This document shows positions 36,659 to 45,062 of a stretch of 64,000 bases of DNA, one piece after another. The number at the start of each line of letters is the position of its first letter. The stretch's first letter is position 1. This DNA comes from Natronobacterium gregoryi SP2 (lineage in GTDB: Archaea; Halobacteriota; Halobacteria; Halobacteriales; Natrialbaceae). A program made the position numbers and the translations under genes. The DNA is taken from NCBI RefSeq assembly GCF_000230715.2, contig NC_019792.1, positions 2,480,001-2,544,000 of the forward strand, in the 5' to 3' direction. The notes below the pieces were generated by a model, which was not told the DNA's origin, did not search any database, and saw only the letters and a program-made list of their open reading frames with translations.

Positions 36659-36729
36659 CGCGCGTCACCTCCGTTGTTGCGGCTAGTCGGCGGCCGATGC
36701 GTGCGTCCGTGGATGTCGTTTTGCTGCAT
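36655..36729 (-). CDS. 24-residue ORF linking drmA and drmB
   Basis: A short frame (MQQNDIHGRTHRPPTSRNNG...) starts two bases after the drmA stop and ends with a stop overlapping the drmB ATG (ATGA). It is basic and low in structure and has no homologue I know. It either encodes a tiny protein or, more likely, carries ribosomes across the gap so that drmA and drmB are translated together. Confidence 0.4.
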   Translation of the reverse strand: MQQNDIHGRTHRPPTSRNNGGDAR

Positions 36730-36731
36730 GG

Positions 36732-39700
36732 TCAGTTCTGGGTGAGGGCCTCGATGAAGTCAGAGTCGCCCGACTTCGTGTAGGACGTTACGTCACCGCT
36801 GGTCCCGATGTCACGCAGGTTAATCATCGGCTTGTGCTTGTCACGGAACTCAGGATAGTCCATCTCGGTGTCGAGACGGTCGTTCCAGTACCGCCAGATG
36901 TCGTCGAGGCGGCTGGCCTCCTCCGCAGACCCCTCAATGACGCGTTCGCGGAAGTGCTCGTTCGTATAGAACTGGTTGTCGAGCCCGTAGGCGTCCGAGA
37001 GATGCTTGGCCAGCTTGTCCTTGGTGAGTTCGGGGAACCACCGGTCGTTGTTCATAGCCTCGTAGAGGTGGTCGGCGTTCTGGAGGTTCACCCGCTGCTC
37101 ATTGCTGCCCGACCCGAGCGTGTATGGGTTGCCGTCGGCGTCCCGCTTGCGGAACAGCAGCGGCCGGTAGTACTGAAGTAGGATGCTCATCAGCACGCCT
37201 GAGAACGTCTTCTCGACGGCGAACTTCGCCCAGCGGTCGATGGGGACGGGCTCGACCGTCCGCGAGAGGTACTCGTGGAGCTTCTCGAAGTACTTGTAGC
37301 GGTGGCGGTCTCGCTTGTCGAACGGGCGGAATACGTCCAACACGTGACCGGGCTTGTCGTCCTGCCGCCCGACGCGCGAGGACGCTTGAATGTACTGGAA
37401 CGTCTGGCTGGGATACCCGAAGAACAGCATGAAGTTGAAGCGGTCCACGTCAATGCCGTGGCCGACGAAGCTGGTGGCAGGCACCGTGTCAATGCGCTCG
37501 TGCCAGTCGTCCTCGGGGTCTTCGAGCCGGTCGAGGACGCCCGTGTCCTCGGTGTCCGCCGTCAACTGCTGTTCTTCGAGTGGTACCTCGTAGCCGTCCT
37601 CGGTCATCTCGTCGGCAATCTGCTTGCCGATGTTCTTGCGGTAGGTGTCTTTCTCGCGCTTGTTGGTGAAGTAGACGAGCGAGGTCTCGTACAGTTCCAG
37701 CACTTCCGCCTTCTCGTCGGCGTCGAGGGCGTCTGTCCAGCCCGTGCGGTCCACGAGGTCGTCGAGGTCGTCCTGGTCCGAGGGGTCGAGCGGCGAGGCG
37801 TCGGGGTTGCGTTCGTGGTATGCGCGCACCACCTCGCGGGCGAGCTCGTCCGGGTCCTTGTCGTAGTAGTCGCGGATGACCTCGTGGTACTGCTTCACGA
37901 GGTCCAGCACCGCGTACAGGTGAGTTCGGTTGTTCGGGGTCAGGCCGTGGTACTCGCGCTCGACCTTTTGCTCGTTGAGTTCACCGTAGAACGTCTCTCC
38001 GAGTTCCGGTCCCTCCTCGGGGAAGCGCATCCCCTCCTTCTGGAAGAGGTTCTCGACCTGACGCTCGTACTCGGCGATGGTTGCGGTGGACGTGATGACC
38101 TTTGGTTGTGCGTCGCCAATCTTCTCGCACAACGAGAGGTACGTCGTCTCGTAATGGCTGGCGAACGCGCCGAGCTCCTCGTTGAGTAGGTGAACCTCGT
38201 CGATGAGATGAAGTGTCGGGATAGGGTCGAAGTACTCAACTTCGCCGCGCTTGGCGGGGTCGCGGGTTCCGGGCTCAACCTCGATGAGGTCGTCGGAGCC
38301 TTTCTCGAAGTCGCAGACGCTATCGTGTTCCGAGCAGCGGTCGGAGTAGCCCAGTCCGTGAATCGGGCACTCGGTAGTGAAGTTGCCGAACAGGTTTGCG
38401 AATCGGGGTTGCATCCCCATAACCGCGATTTTGTCGAGCGACCCGAGCAGCACCGACGGTGTGTAGCGGTAGATGTCGCGGTCAGTGACGTACAGCGGGA
38501 TGCGGTCGATGCAGTCCTCACCGTCCGCGAGTGCATTGCCTGAGCAATGATGGTACACGCTGTTGGCCGTCTCGTCGTAGTGGACGGTCACCTCGCTGCC
38601 GCACAGCGGGCACTCGTCGAGGTGCTGGCACATGTTCTCCAGCGTCTCTTGGGCGGCGTCGCTAGTGTCCGCCGCCGCGAACGTCTCGTCGAAATTGTTG
38701 CTCCGCCCGCCGAGCGCATTCGGGCTGTCGCGGCTACCGGGGAAGTAACCAAGCGAGAACGCGGTGCCCGCGTCGCCGAGGCCGCCCTCGTCCTCGGACG
38801 TGGTGCGGATGTCCTCAGCGACGAGCATCGCCTTCATAAACCGCGACTTCTGCTGGCGGGACAGCAGACGCAGCGGGAAGCGAATCCACGCGGTGACGCC
38901 GTTCTTCTTTCCGCGCAGGCGGTCGAAGAACAGGTTGAACAGGACGAGCCCGAGATATGCCTCGGTCTTGCCTCCACCCGTTGGAAACCATAGCACCTCC
39001 GCCATATCGTCGTATTTAGAGGCGTACTGTTCGTACTCGGGCGCTGGGTCGCGTGCGACGATGCTGGGGAGGTTCGAGACGATGAACACCAACTGGAACA
39101 GCCGCCAGCCGTCGAACCCCTCGTCGTCGGGCGTCATCAGCCAATGGACTCGATGGTTGACCTCGTTCATCCACTGGAATGACCGCAGCACGTCAGGCTG
39201 CTCGTCGAGCACCTCGATGCCTCTGTTGAACCGCTCGACCTCTTCGAGGAAATTGACGATGGCGCGCGTGTACTCGATGACCTCGCCCGGCCCGCTCCAC
39301 GCGCTGGCGTCGTCGTTCGGGTCCTCCTCGGCCAGCGAGAAGACGGTCTCCAGCCGTGTGTCGTCGCTGTACTTGCGCCACTCGCTCTCCGCGTTGTATT
39401 CGGTGAGGAAGTCGTCGAGGTGGTCGGTGTACCACTCCTCGGCATAGTCCTCCATGTCGTCGGCAATGGCTTCGAGCACGTCAGTGGTGGACTTCCCCGC
39501 GACGTTGCCCGCGAGCGCGTCGAACCGCGTGTCGTGGTCTTGATTGAATTCAAACTCGTAGACTTCGCTGCGCGGCGTGGCTGTAGTCTCGACGTGGTAC
39601 TCGTCGGCGGCCTCGTCAATGGGCTCGACCGTGGTCGAGCAGTTGTGGCCCTTCGCCCAGATGTGCTGGTCGAAGCGGTAGTCGTCGGGGCCGAGGTCGA

Positions 39701-40598
39701 ACTTGTACTTGTTGAGGCGGGCGTCTACCTCGATTTTCGGGTTGAACACATGGGACTCGTCGGCGTTCTCCGTGTCGTCGCCGACGCCTACGGGTTCATT
39801 CATCAGACGGAGAGCCACCTCGCCGTTGTGCTGGACGACGCCGAACGTGACGTTCCACTGGACGGCCTGGGTCGGAGCCTCAGGCAGGTCGTCGATGACC
39901 CGCTGGAACTCCGACTTGTCGAGGTCGTGGAGGTCGAGGTTCGGGTAGTCTTCAGGGTCGGGCTGTTCGCGCGTCGCCTTCACCTCGTCGGTGGCCGAAT
40001 CGATGGCGTTCTCGATGGCCTGCTGTATGCCGCGTGTGAACTGGTCAGCCGCGTCAGGGTCAGAGAGGTCGAGGTCATCCTCGTACTCGACTGTGACGCG
40101 CCGGTAGAACGACCTGTCAAGCGCGTAGAGGTCGTCCTCGTTCACGGCGTCAGTCCCGGTCCCGCCATCTGCGTCGGACGCGGCGGCTTCCGCGCCACCA
40201 TCAGCTTCGACCTCCCCGTCGTCGGCCTCGGGCGTGGTACCAGGCTGGTTGATGTCGGCCACGTGGCGCGACCGTTCAACGAGCGTTTCGTACTCGTCGT
40301 AGGTCGGATGACTCGGATAGTAGAGGTCGAACTCGACGGCCACGGGGAAGGTGGCGTTGGGGTCTTTCGGCTTGAAGTCGAGCGTGATGGCGCTCGGGTT
40401 GATTTGGGAGACGAAATCTCCGTCATCGTCGGTGCCATGTGTGGGTGCGAGATTGGAAACGTAGTACGCCTTTCTCGGGGATTCGGCCACGCAGTACGGC
40501 TGATGGCGGCCTCGGGCCCGCGTGAGGGCTTCGTTCAGAATCGATGCTCCAATGGCGTCGTAGGGGTTGTCATGCCCCGGTTGTGACGTGCTGAACAC
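36732..40598 (-). CDS. drmA: DISARM helicase DrmA
   Basis: This 1288-residue SF2-type helicase is the largest DISARM component. Walker A (FPTGGGKTEAYL) has its lysine near residue 544, and Walker B (LIDEVHLL) lies near 799-803. TSTATIAEYE follows as motif III, and QASSRVGRQD near 1072 is motif VI. A zinc finger (CPLCGSE...HHCSGNA) lies between the two RecA folds. The N-terminal ~500 residues are long and acidic. It starts at GTG 40598. Confidence 0.93.
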   Translation of the reverse strand: MFSTSQPGHDNPYDAIGASILNEALTRARGRHQPYCVAESPRKAYYVSNLAPTHGTDDDGDFVSQINPSAITLDFKPKDPNATFPVAVEFDLYYPSHPTYDEYETLVERSRHVADINQPGTTPEADDGEVEADGGAEAAASDADGGTGTDAVNEDDLYALDRSFYRRVTVEYEDDLDLSDPDAADQFTRGIQQAIENAIDSATDEVKATREQPDPEDYPNLDLHDLDKSEFQRVIDDLPEAPTQAVQWNVTFGVVQHNGEVALRLMNEPVGVGDDTENADESHVFNPKIEVDARLNKYKFDLGPDDYRFDQHIWAKGHNCSTTVEPIDEAADEYHVETTATPRSEVYEFEFNQDHDTRFDALAGNVAGKSTTDVLEAIADDMEDYAEEWYTDHLDDFLTEYNAESEWRKYSDDTRLETVFSLAEEDPNDDASAWSGPGEVIEYTRAIVNFLEEVERFNRGIEVLDEQPDVLRSFQWMNEVNHRVHWLMTPDDEGFDGWRLFQLVFIVSNLPSIVARDPAPEYEQYASKYDDMAEVLWFPTGGGKTEAYLGLVLFNLFFDRLRGKKNGVTAWIRFPLRLLSRQQKSRFMKAMLVAEDIRTTSEDEGGLGDAGTAFSLGYFPGSRDSPNALGGRSNNFDETFAAADTSDAAQETLENMCQHLDECPLCGSEVTVHYDETANSVYHHCSGNALADGEDCIDRIPLYVTDRDIYRYTPSVLLGSLDKIAVMGMQPRFANLFGNFTTECPIHGLGYSDRCSEHDSVCDFEKGSDDLIEVEPGTRDPAKRGEVEYFDPIPTLHLIDEVHLLNEELGAFASHYETTYLSLCEKIGDAQPKVITSTATIAEYERQVENLFQKEGMRFPEEGPELGETFYGELNEQKVEREYHGLTPNNRTHLYAVLDLVKQYHEVIRDYYDKDPDELAREVVRAYHERNPDASPLDPSDQDDLDDLVDRTGWTDALDADEKAEVLELYETSLVYFTNKREKDTYRKNIGKQIADEMTEDGYEVPLEEQQLTADTEDTGVLDRLEDPEDDWHERIDTVPATSFVGHGIDVDRFNFMLFFGYPSQTFQYIQASSRVGRQDDKPGHVLDVFRPFDKRDRHRYKYFEKLHEYLSRTVEPVPIDRWAKFAVEKTFSGVLMSILLQYYRPLLFRKRDADGNPYTLGSGSNEQRVNLQNADHLYEAMNNDRWFPELTKDKLAKHLSDAYGLDNQFYTNEHFRERVIEGSAEEASRLDDIWRYWNDRLDTEMDYPEFRDKHKPMINLRDIGTSGDVTSYTKSGDSDFIEALTQN

Positions 40599-40667
40599 GT
40601 TTACGACCTGATTTTTTGTTAGTTTCGTGCCGATACCACGCTCGGAGGGAGCGGTGATGAACCCCGT

Positions 40668-42893
40668 TCACTCAGAGTATTTGAGTCTGGTAATTTTCGT
40701 TACCGTGACTTTTTCTATGTCTCTCGTGACGTTCTTTATCATAGCTTCGTTAACACTTGCGTTGAACTCTGCGCTGGTAGAGGGATTCACCTCGGCTTCA
40801 ATGGCACGACGCACGTCGCGCCCGAGGCGGCGATGCTCAGTTCGGATAGTCTTCAGTGATTCCCAGACCACGCCGTGAACCTGTTCCAACGCGGCTTCTT
40901 CGAGTTGCGGACGAAATATCTGGAGAGTTCGCCGCACGTCGGCGGCGTCGCCGGGACCGTAACGGTCACCCGTCCGCCAGTCGTGAATCGTGCGGTCGTC
41001 TTCGAGGTCGGAGCCTCGTTCCTGCAGCTCGTCCAGTACGTCCTCGTCGTCAAGATTGCGTGCCTCCATCTCACTGACGAGCATCTCCCGCCAGTTCTCC
41101 ACGGTGTTGAAGTTCTCACGCATTGTCTCACGGCTGTCCACTGAGTCCACCAAAACGTCGTAGATGTCGTCCGCGACCGAATCAACCAGTAGAATTTCGT
41201 CGCCTGCGGAGACGTTCTTTGCGACCTTCCGTTTGATGGCCGCCTCTGAACTGTCATATGTGGTAATGTGCTGTCCGTCGGTCACGTCGAGCGTCTCGTC
41301 GTTGTCAAGGTAGAAGCGGCGCGTCGGACGAGTCTGTCCGCCACCGTTGTCCTCGTCGTCGCTTTCGCTGCCGGAGTCGTCGGTGATGAGTGAGAGCGGA
41401 TTCTGGCGCAGGCGGCGTTCAATATCGTCCTCCACCTCATCAATGTCGAACACGAAGTCCGTGATTTCACCGGGACCGCCGTTACCACCGACCGCTCGTG
41501 ACTCGTGAGTGGCTTTTCCGTTCATCTTGCGCTTCGAATTCGTCTGTACGTAGCGGTGCCACATCGCGTTGTGGACATACGCGATGTGCTTCGACGGCGG
41601 GAACTCATAGATGTACGACTCGGAATACGGCGGGAACAAGAAAATGTGGTGCCGGTCGGGATTCGGCTGGAGTTGTCCCATCTCCAGCAACTGCACGTTC
41701 TCGGGAATCGCATATCCCTCGCCCGTGGCAGCACTCATCAGCGCGTCCCGCTCCGCCGCGTTCGAGACCACGAACACCGTATCTCGTTCGTCGCGAGCGG
41801 CGTTCTGCATCGCGTTGAAAACGTTGTTCTGGAGCGCGTGGTGGTCGTTGAGGTGACCTTGAACGGTGTTGGCGACCCGCGCGTAGTTCGAGAGTAGGTC
41901 GCCCCCGACGCCATCCGATTGGTCGGACTTCGTGCGGATGAGGTCGAGGTAGGTTGGTACGTCGCTGTAATAGCCGTCGCCCTTAACGCACTCGGTCCAG
42001 TACTTCGGCTTGAACGGCTGCTTGGTCAGTAGGTTGTACACGCGCCCGACCGCGAGCGGGGCGATGTCGCGCTCCTGCAGCTTGTTCTTCAGCATCGTGA
42101 AGTCCTCTAACAACTCGCTGAAGTCCTCGTCCACGACGGAGACATACGTGACGTTCACGCCGCCGTTTGACAAGATTCGCTGCTGAACGGTTAGGTCGCT
42201 CTCGCCGTTCTCAGGGTCGTTGGACACGTCGGCAGTCGAGAGCAAGTCGTTGGTCACACGAAGGGGCTCGACGCCCAGTCGGTCGCATGTGAGTTCGAAG
42301 GCGGCGTCCTCCTCGTCGGTATAGTACACCACGGGCACGTCTGGATGGTTCTCGCAGAATTCCTCGATGCGGTCGAACGACTGCTCAGCCCACTCGGGAC
42401 GACGGAAATCGATGAACATCGCTCCGAGGTGGGGACAATCTTCGTCGAACACAAACGTATCGTTGGTCGGAGCCGTGTACAGTCCCCAGCGGTCTTCGAC
42501 CTCAGACGTGGCGCGCACCACTTCGCGGCGGATGAGTGAGTTCACGGCGTTCGAGTCAGGGTTCAGCGTGCGCGAATGGTGAAAATCGTCGAAGCGCGTG
42601 ACGTACCCCATCGATGGGAGGAGCAGCATCGGCTGGTTCGGGCCCCCGGTGGTGGGTTTCTGCGAGTAAGCGTAAGCGGCGCAGATGGCGACTGAGAGCG
42701 ACTCGGACGGGAAGGGGTTGTGGATGACGACCGACTTCTGCTGCTCGAAGGCGCGGAGAGCTGCCTCGACGATGGCTAATTCCGTGTCTCCGAGGTGGAA
42801 TGGGTCGCCTGAGTTTTCGATGGAGTCCTGTAGGAACCCTGCGAGGAACGTTCTCTCCTCACATGCGTTGGCGTAGGGCCTCACCGCGTCCAT
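40668..42893 (-). CDS. drmE: DISARM protein DrmE
   Basis: This 741-residue protein in the class 2-specific position between the methylase and drmA has no visible Walker or nuclease motif. The N-terminal half is mixed alpha/beta. A loop near residue 150-200 has HLGAMFIDFRRPEW. After about residue 500 lies a low-complexity acidic linker (SESDDEDNGGG), then a helical end. DrmE has no settled activity. I assign it by position, length and class. Confidence 0.82.
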   Translation of the reverse strand: MDAVRPYANACEERTFLAGFLQDSIENSGDPFHLGDTELAIVEAALRAFEQQKSVVIHNPFPSESLSVAICAAYAYSQKPTTGGPNQPMLLLPSMGYVTRFDDFHHSRTLNPDSNAVNSLIRREVVRATSEVEDRWGLYTAPTNDTFVFDEDCPHLGAMFIDFRRPEWAEQSFDRIEEFCENHPDVPVVYYTDEEDAAFELTCDRLGVEPLRVTNDLLSTADVSNDPENGESDLTVQQRILSNGGVNVTYVSVVDEDFSELLEDFTMLKNKLQERDIAPLAVGRVYNLLTKQPFKPKYWTECVKGDGYYSDVPTYLDLIRTKSDQSDGVGGDLLSNYARVANTVQGHLNDHHALQNNVFNAMQNAARDERDTVFVVSNAAERDALMSAATGEGYAIPENVQLLEMGQLQPNPDRHHIFLFPPYSESYIYEFPPSKHIAYVHNAMWHRYVQTNSKRKMNGKATHESRAVGGNGGPGEITDFVFDIDEVEDDIERRLRQNPLSLITDDSGSESDDEDNGGGQTRPTRRFYLDNDETLDVTDGQHITTYDSSEAAIKRKVAKNVSAGDEILLVDSVADDIYDVLVDSVDSRETMRENFNTVENWREMLVSEMEARNLDDEDVLDELQERGSDLEDDRTIHDWRTGDRYGPGDAADVRRTLQIFRPQLEEAALEQVHGVVWESLKTIRTEHRRLGRDVRRAIEAEVNPSTSAEFNASVNEAMIKNVTRDIEKVTVTKITRLKYSE

Positions 42894-42938
42894 GCTATAA
42901 CCCCCACACTTCAGCTAACCATCAATCACATTAATCAA

Positions 42939-43904
42939 TTATGGTATGATTTCGTCAAGAAGGGCAGCGGCGGGTTCACGAATCATGGGGACGGGGACGG
43001 TGTTCCCGGTAAGGCGGCGTGCTCGCGAGCGGTTGCTATCATCCATCTCGAACCACTCGGGAAAGCCCTGCAAGCGCAGCATCTCGCGCACGGTGGGGTG
43101 GCGTTTGCCGTTGATGAGGATGTAGTTCCACGAGGAGGACGCCCGGAGTGCTGAGGAGTACGGGCGTGGTTTGATGTCGCCAGCTCGGTTCTCGTGCCAC
43201 ACCGAGGGCTCGGGAATTGCGTCGGGGTCCTCAACGCTCTCGCGGCGGTCCTGCTTGATTTTCTCGCTGGCCTCATAGCGGTCGTCGGGGTCGTCCTCCA
43301 GGAGTTCGGCGAGAGCCGTGCGCTGCTTCTCTTCGGTATCTAACGGATTGCCGTTCTGCGTGGGGATTTCGAAACTATCCCTCGTGAGGGCGATGTCCTC
43401 GCGGAAGCCAACGAGGATGAGTCGCTCTCGGTGCTGGGGCAGCCCAAAGTCCAGTGCGTTCAGCACCTCGTCGTACACGTGGTAGCCTGCCGCAGTGAGA
43501 TGGGATTTGACGGTCTGGAACGCGCTCCCGTCATTGACAGACCGGAGATTCTTCACGTTCTCCAGCAGAAACGCCTTTGGTTGCTTCTTCTTGAGGATGT
43601 CAACGATTTCGAAGAAGAGCATCCCGCGTTCGTCTTCGAAGCCGTCCTTCTTCCCCATCCGGCTGAACGAGGGACAGGGCCAGCACGCGAGAAGCACATC
43701 GTGGTCGGGTACCGCACCGGCGTCCACGTCACGGATGTCGTGTTCGGTAATGGATTCCCCCCAGTTGCGCTCGTAGGCGTTCTGGGCTTCCTCGCTGATT
43801 TCACACGAGAATACACACTCTCCTTCGTATCCATCCACTTGGGAGAACGCGGCGCGAGTGCCACCTATACCTGCAAACAAGTCAGCAAATTTGTAATCTG
43901 TCAC
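42939..43904 (-). CDS. drmMII: DISARM 5-cytosine DNA methyltransferase DrmMII
   Basis: This 321-residue methylase starts at GTG 43904 with an upstream purine-rich GGAGGGG. Motif I is FAGIGG (residues 10-15), motif IV is the Pro-Cys at 76-77 (ACWPCPSFS) with Cys77 as the nucleophile, motif VI is ENVKNL (115-120), and the target region includes QRERLILVG. In DISARM the methylase marks the host genome so that only unmodified DNA is attacked. It is the first gene of the operon. Confidence 0.93.
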   Translation of the reverse strand: MTDYKFADLFAGIGGTRAAFSQVDGYEGECVFSCEISEEAQNAYERNWGESITEHDIRDVDAGAVPDHDVLLACWPCPSFSRMGKKDGFEDERGMLFFEIVDILKKKQPKAFLLENVKNLRSVNDGSAFQTVKSHLTAAGYHVYDEVLNALDFGLPQHRERLILVGFREDIALTRDSFEIPTQNGNPLDTEEKQRTALAELLEDDPDDRYEASEKIKQDRRESVEDPDAIPEPSVWHENRAGDIKPRPYSSALRASSSWNYILINGKRHPTVREMLRLQGFPEWFEMDDSNRSRARRLTGNTVPVPMIREPAAALLDEIIP

Positions 43905-44129
43905 TTGTTACCCCTCCAAGGAACCCAGCGTCCATCTAGTATGTACAACTGAAAAAGGAATATATAAAAACAATGGATTGAATTCACTTCGGAGTTGAAC
44001 ACTCCGCTGGATAGTGGAGACTACAGTATTCTCGTCGCCCGTTCCAACCGGCGTAGTATCAACCGAGCGCGAAGCTGGCAAGTGTACAGCGAAGCGTTTA
44101 TTATAGCATTCTGAGAACACTTTTGTCAC
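43905..44129. promoter_or_regulatory. Divergent control region of DISARM and the Argonaute operon
   Basis: On the minus strand, the AT-rich box TATATAAAAA at 43961-43970 read as TTTTTATATA lies 25-30 bases before a predicted start near 43935, giving drmMII a ~30-base leader. On the plus strand, TTTATTATAG at 44097-44106 puts a start near 44128, directly at the GTG of the DUF2797 gene, so that message is probably leaderless. The 120 bases between hold no gene and can carry shared operators. Confidence 0.6.
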
Positions 44130-45020
44130 GTGAAGCGGTCCACCCCACATGACGCAGATGTGTCGGGTCAGCAGACGTTGGACGCATTCCAACGGCAAGC
44201 ACTCTGCGACGCTCCCTTCTCCTCAATAGCGTGGCAGGGTTCATCTCCGACGCTATATCTAACGACGGAGCAGGAAGGTCTTGACCTCGGTACACTTCTC
44301 GGGCACACTATCACCCTCACCCTCCACGAGGAGCGCGTCTGCACAGCTTGCGGGGCCAAGAGCGAGACCTCTCCCTGCCCGGAGTGCCGCGGAACCCCAC
44401 CACACACCCAGTGTGTCTACTCGCCAGGGAACGCCTGCACGTATCAGGACTGTCCGTTTCCTGAGTTTCGGGAGCAAAACTGTAGCCATGATTTCGAAGT
44501 GTACCTCGTAGCAAAGGACCGTGTGAAGGTCGGGATTACCCGGGGCGGTCGCCGGATGAATCGCTTCCGCGACCAAGGGGCGACCCACGCCCTGATTCTC
44601 GCCCGGGCAAAAAACCGCAAACTTGCAGGCATTATTGAACAGTGCTGCACCGAGGCGGTCACCGACCGTGCTCCCAAGGGTTGGTTCGAGCCGCTTGAGA
44701 ACCCGCGGGCCGCACTGGTTGAAGCAGCCCGCTGCTGTGAGGACTACATCCCAGACCGCGTTCAGTCCTGCAGCGCCACCACTGGTGTAAGCGATGACCA
44801 ACTCGCCGACCGCGTCATCGACTTGGAGTACCCTGGCTGCCAGCAACTAGACGATGCTGCCGCCGCATCGCGCCCACTGCTTGATGCGGGGGAAACCAAG
44901 AGGGGAACGCTCCTCGCCATCCGCGGTGGAGCACTCGCGCTGGACACGTTCACGTTCGAAAGCAGTCATCATAAGGGACGAACTTTGACAATCGCGGTCG
45001 ATGACGCGACCCGTCCTTGA
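44130..45020 (+). CDS. DUF2797 zinc/GIY-YIG-like protein, Argonaute operon partner
   Basis: This 296-residue protein starts with GTG. Zinc ligands: C71 and C74 with C83 and C86 (CTAC...CPEC), then C95, C103, C108 and C118. Residues 125-151 (YLVAKDRVKVGITRGGRR and on) resemble the GIY-YIG core pattern of Y-L-V then K-V-G-x-T then R, and E170 could be the metal-binding glutamate. So a single-strand-nicking or nucleic acid-binding role is possible, but this is inference. The Argonaute gene starts 42 bases after its stop, so they form one operon. No function is established for DUF2797. Confidence 0.75.
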   Translation: MKRSTPHDADVSGQQTLDAFQRQALCDAPFSSIAWQGSSPTLYLTTEQEGLDLGTLLGHTITLTLHEERVCTACGAKSETSPCPECRGTPPHTQCVYSPGNACTYQDCPFPEFREQNCSHDFEVYLVAKDRVKVGITRGGRRMNRFRDQGATHALILARAKNRKLAGIIEQCCTEAVTDRAPKGWFEPLENPRAALVEAARCCEDYIPDRVQSCSATTGVSDDQLADRVIDLEYPGCQQLDDAAAASRPLLDAGETKRGTLLAIRGGALALDTFTFESSHHKGRTLTIAVDDATRP

Positions 45021-45062
45021 CGCATTGTTCTACGATACCACCCGCTCCAATACCGCCAACGC

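Noticed and set aside
40668-42893. DrmD (SNF2-like helicase of class 1 DISARM)
   Set aside because: No helicase motif is present and the methylase is a cytosine-5 type, which fits class 2 with DrmE.
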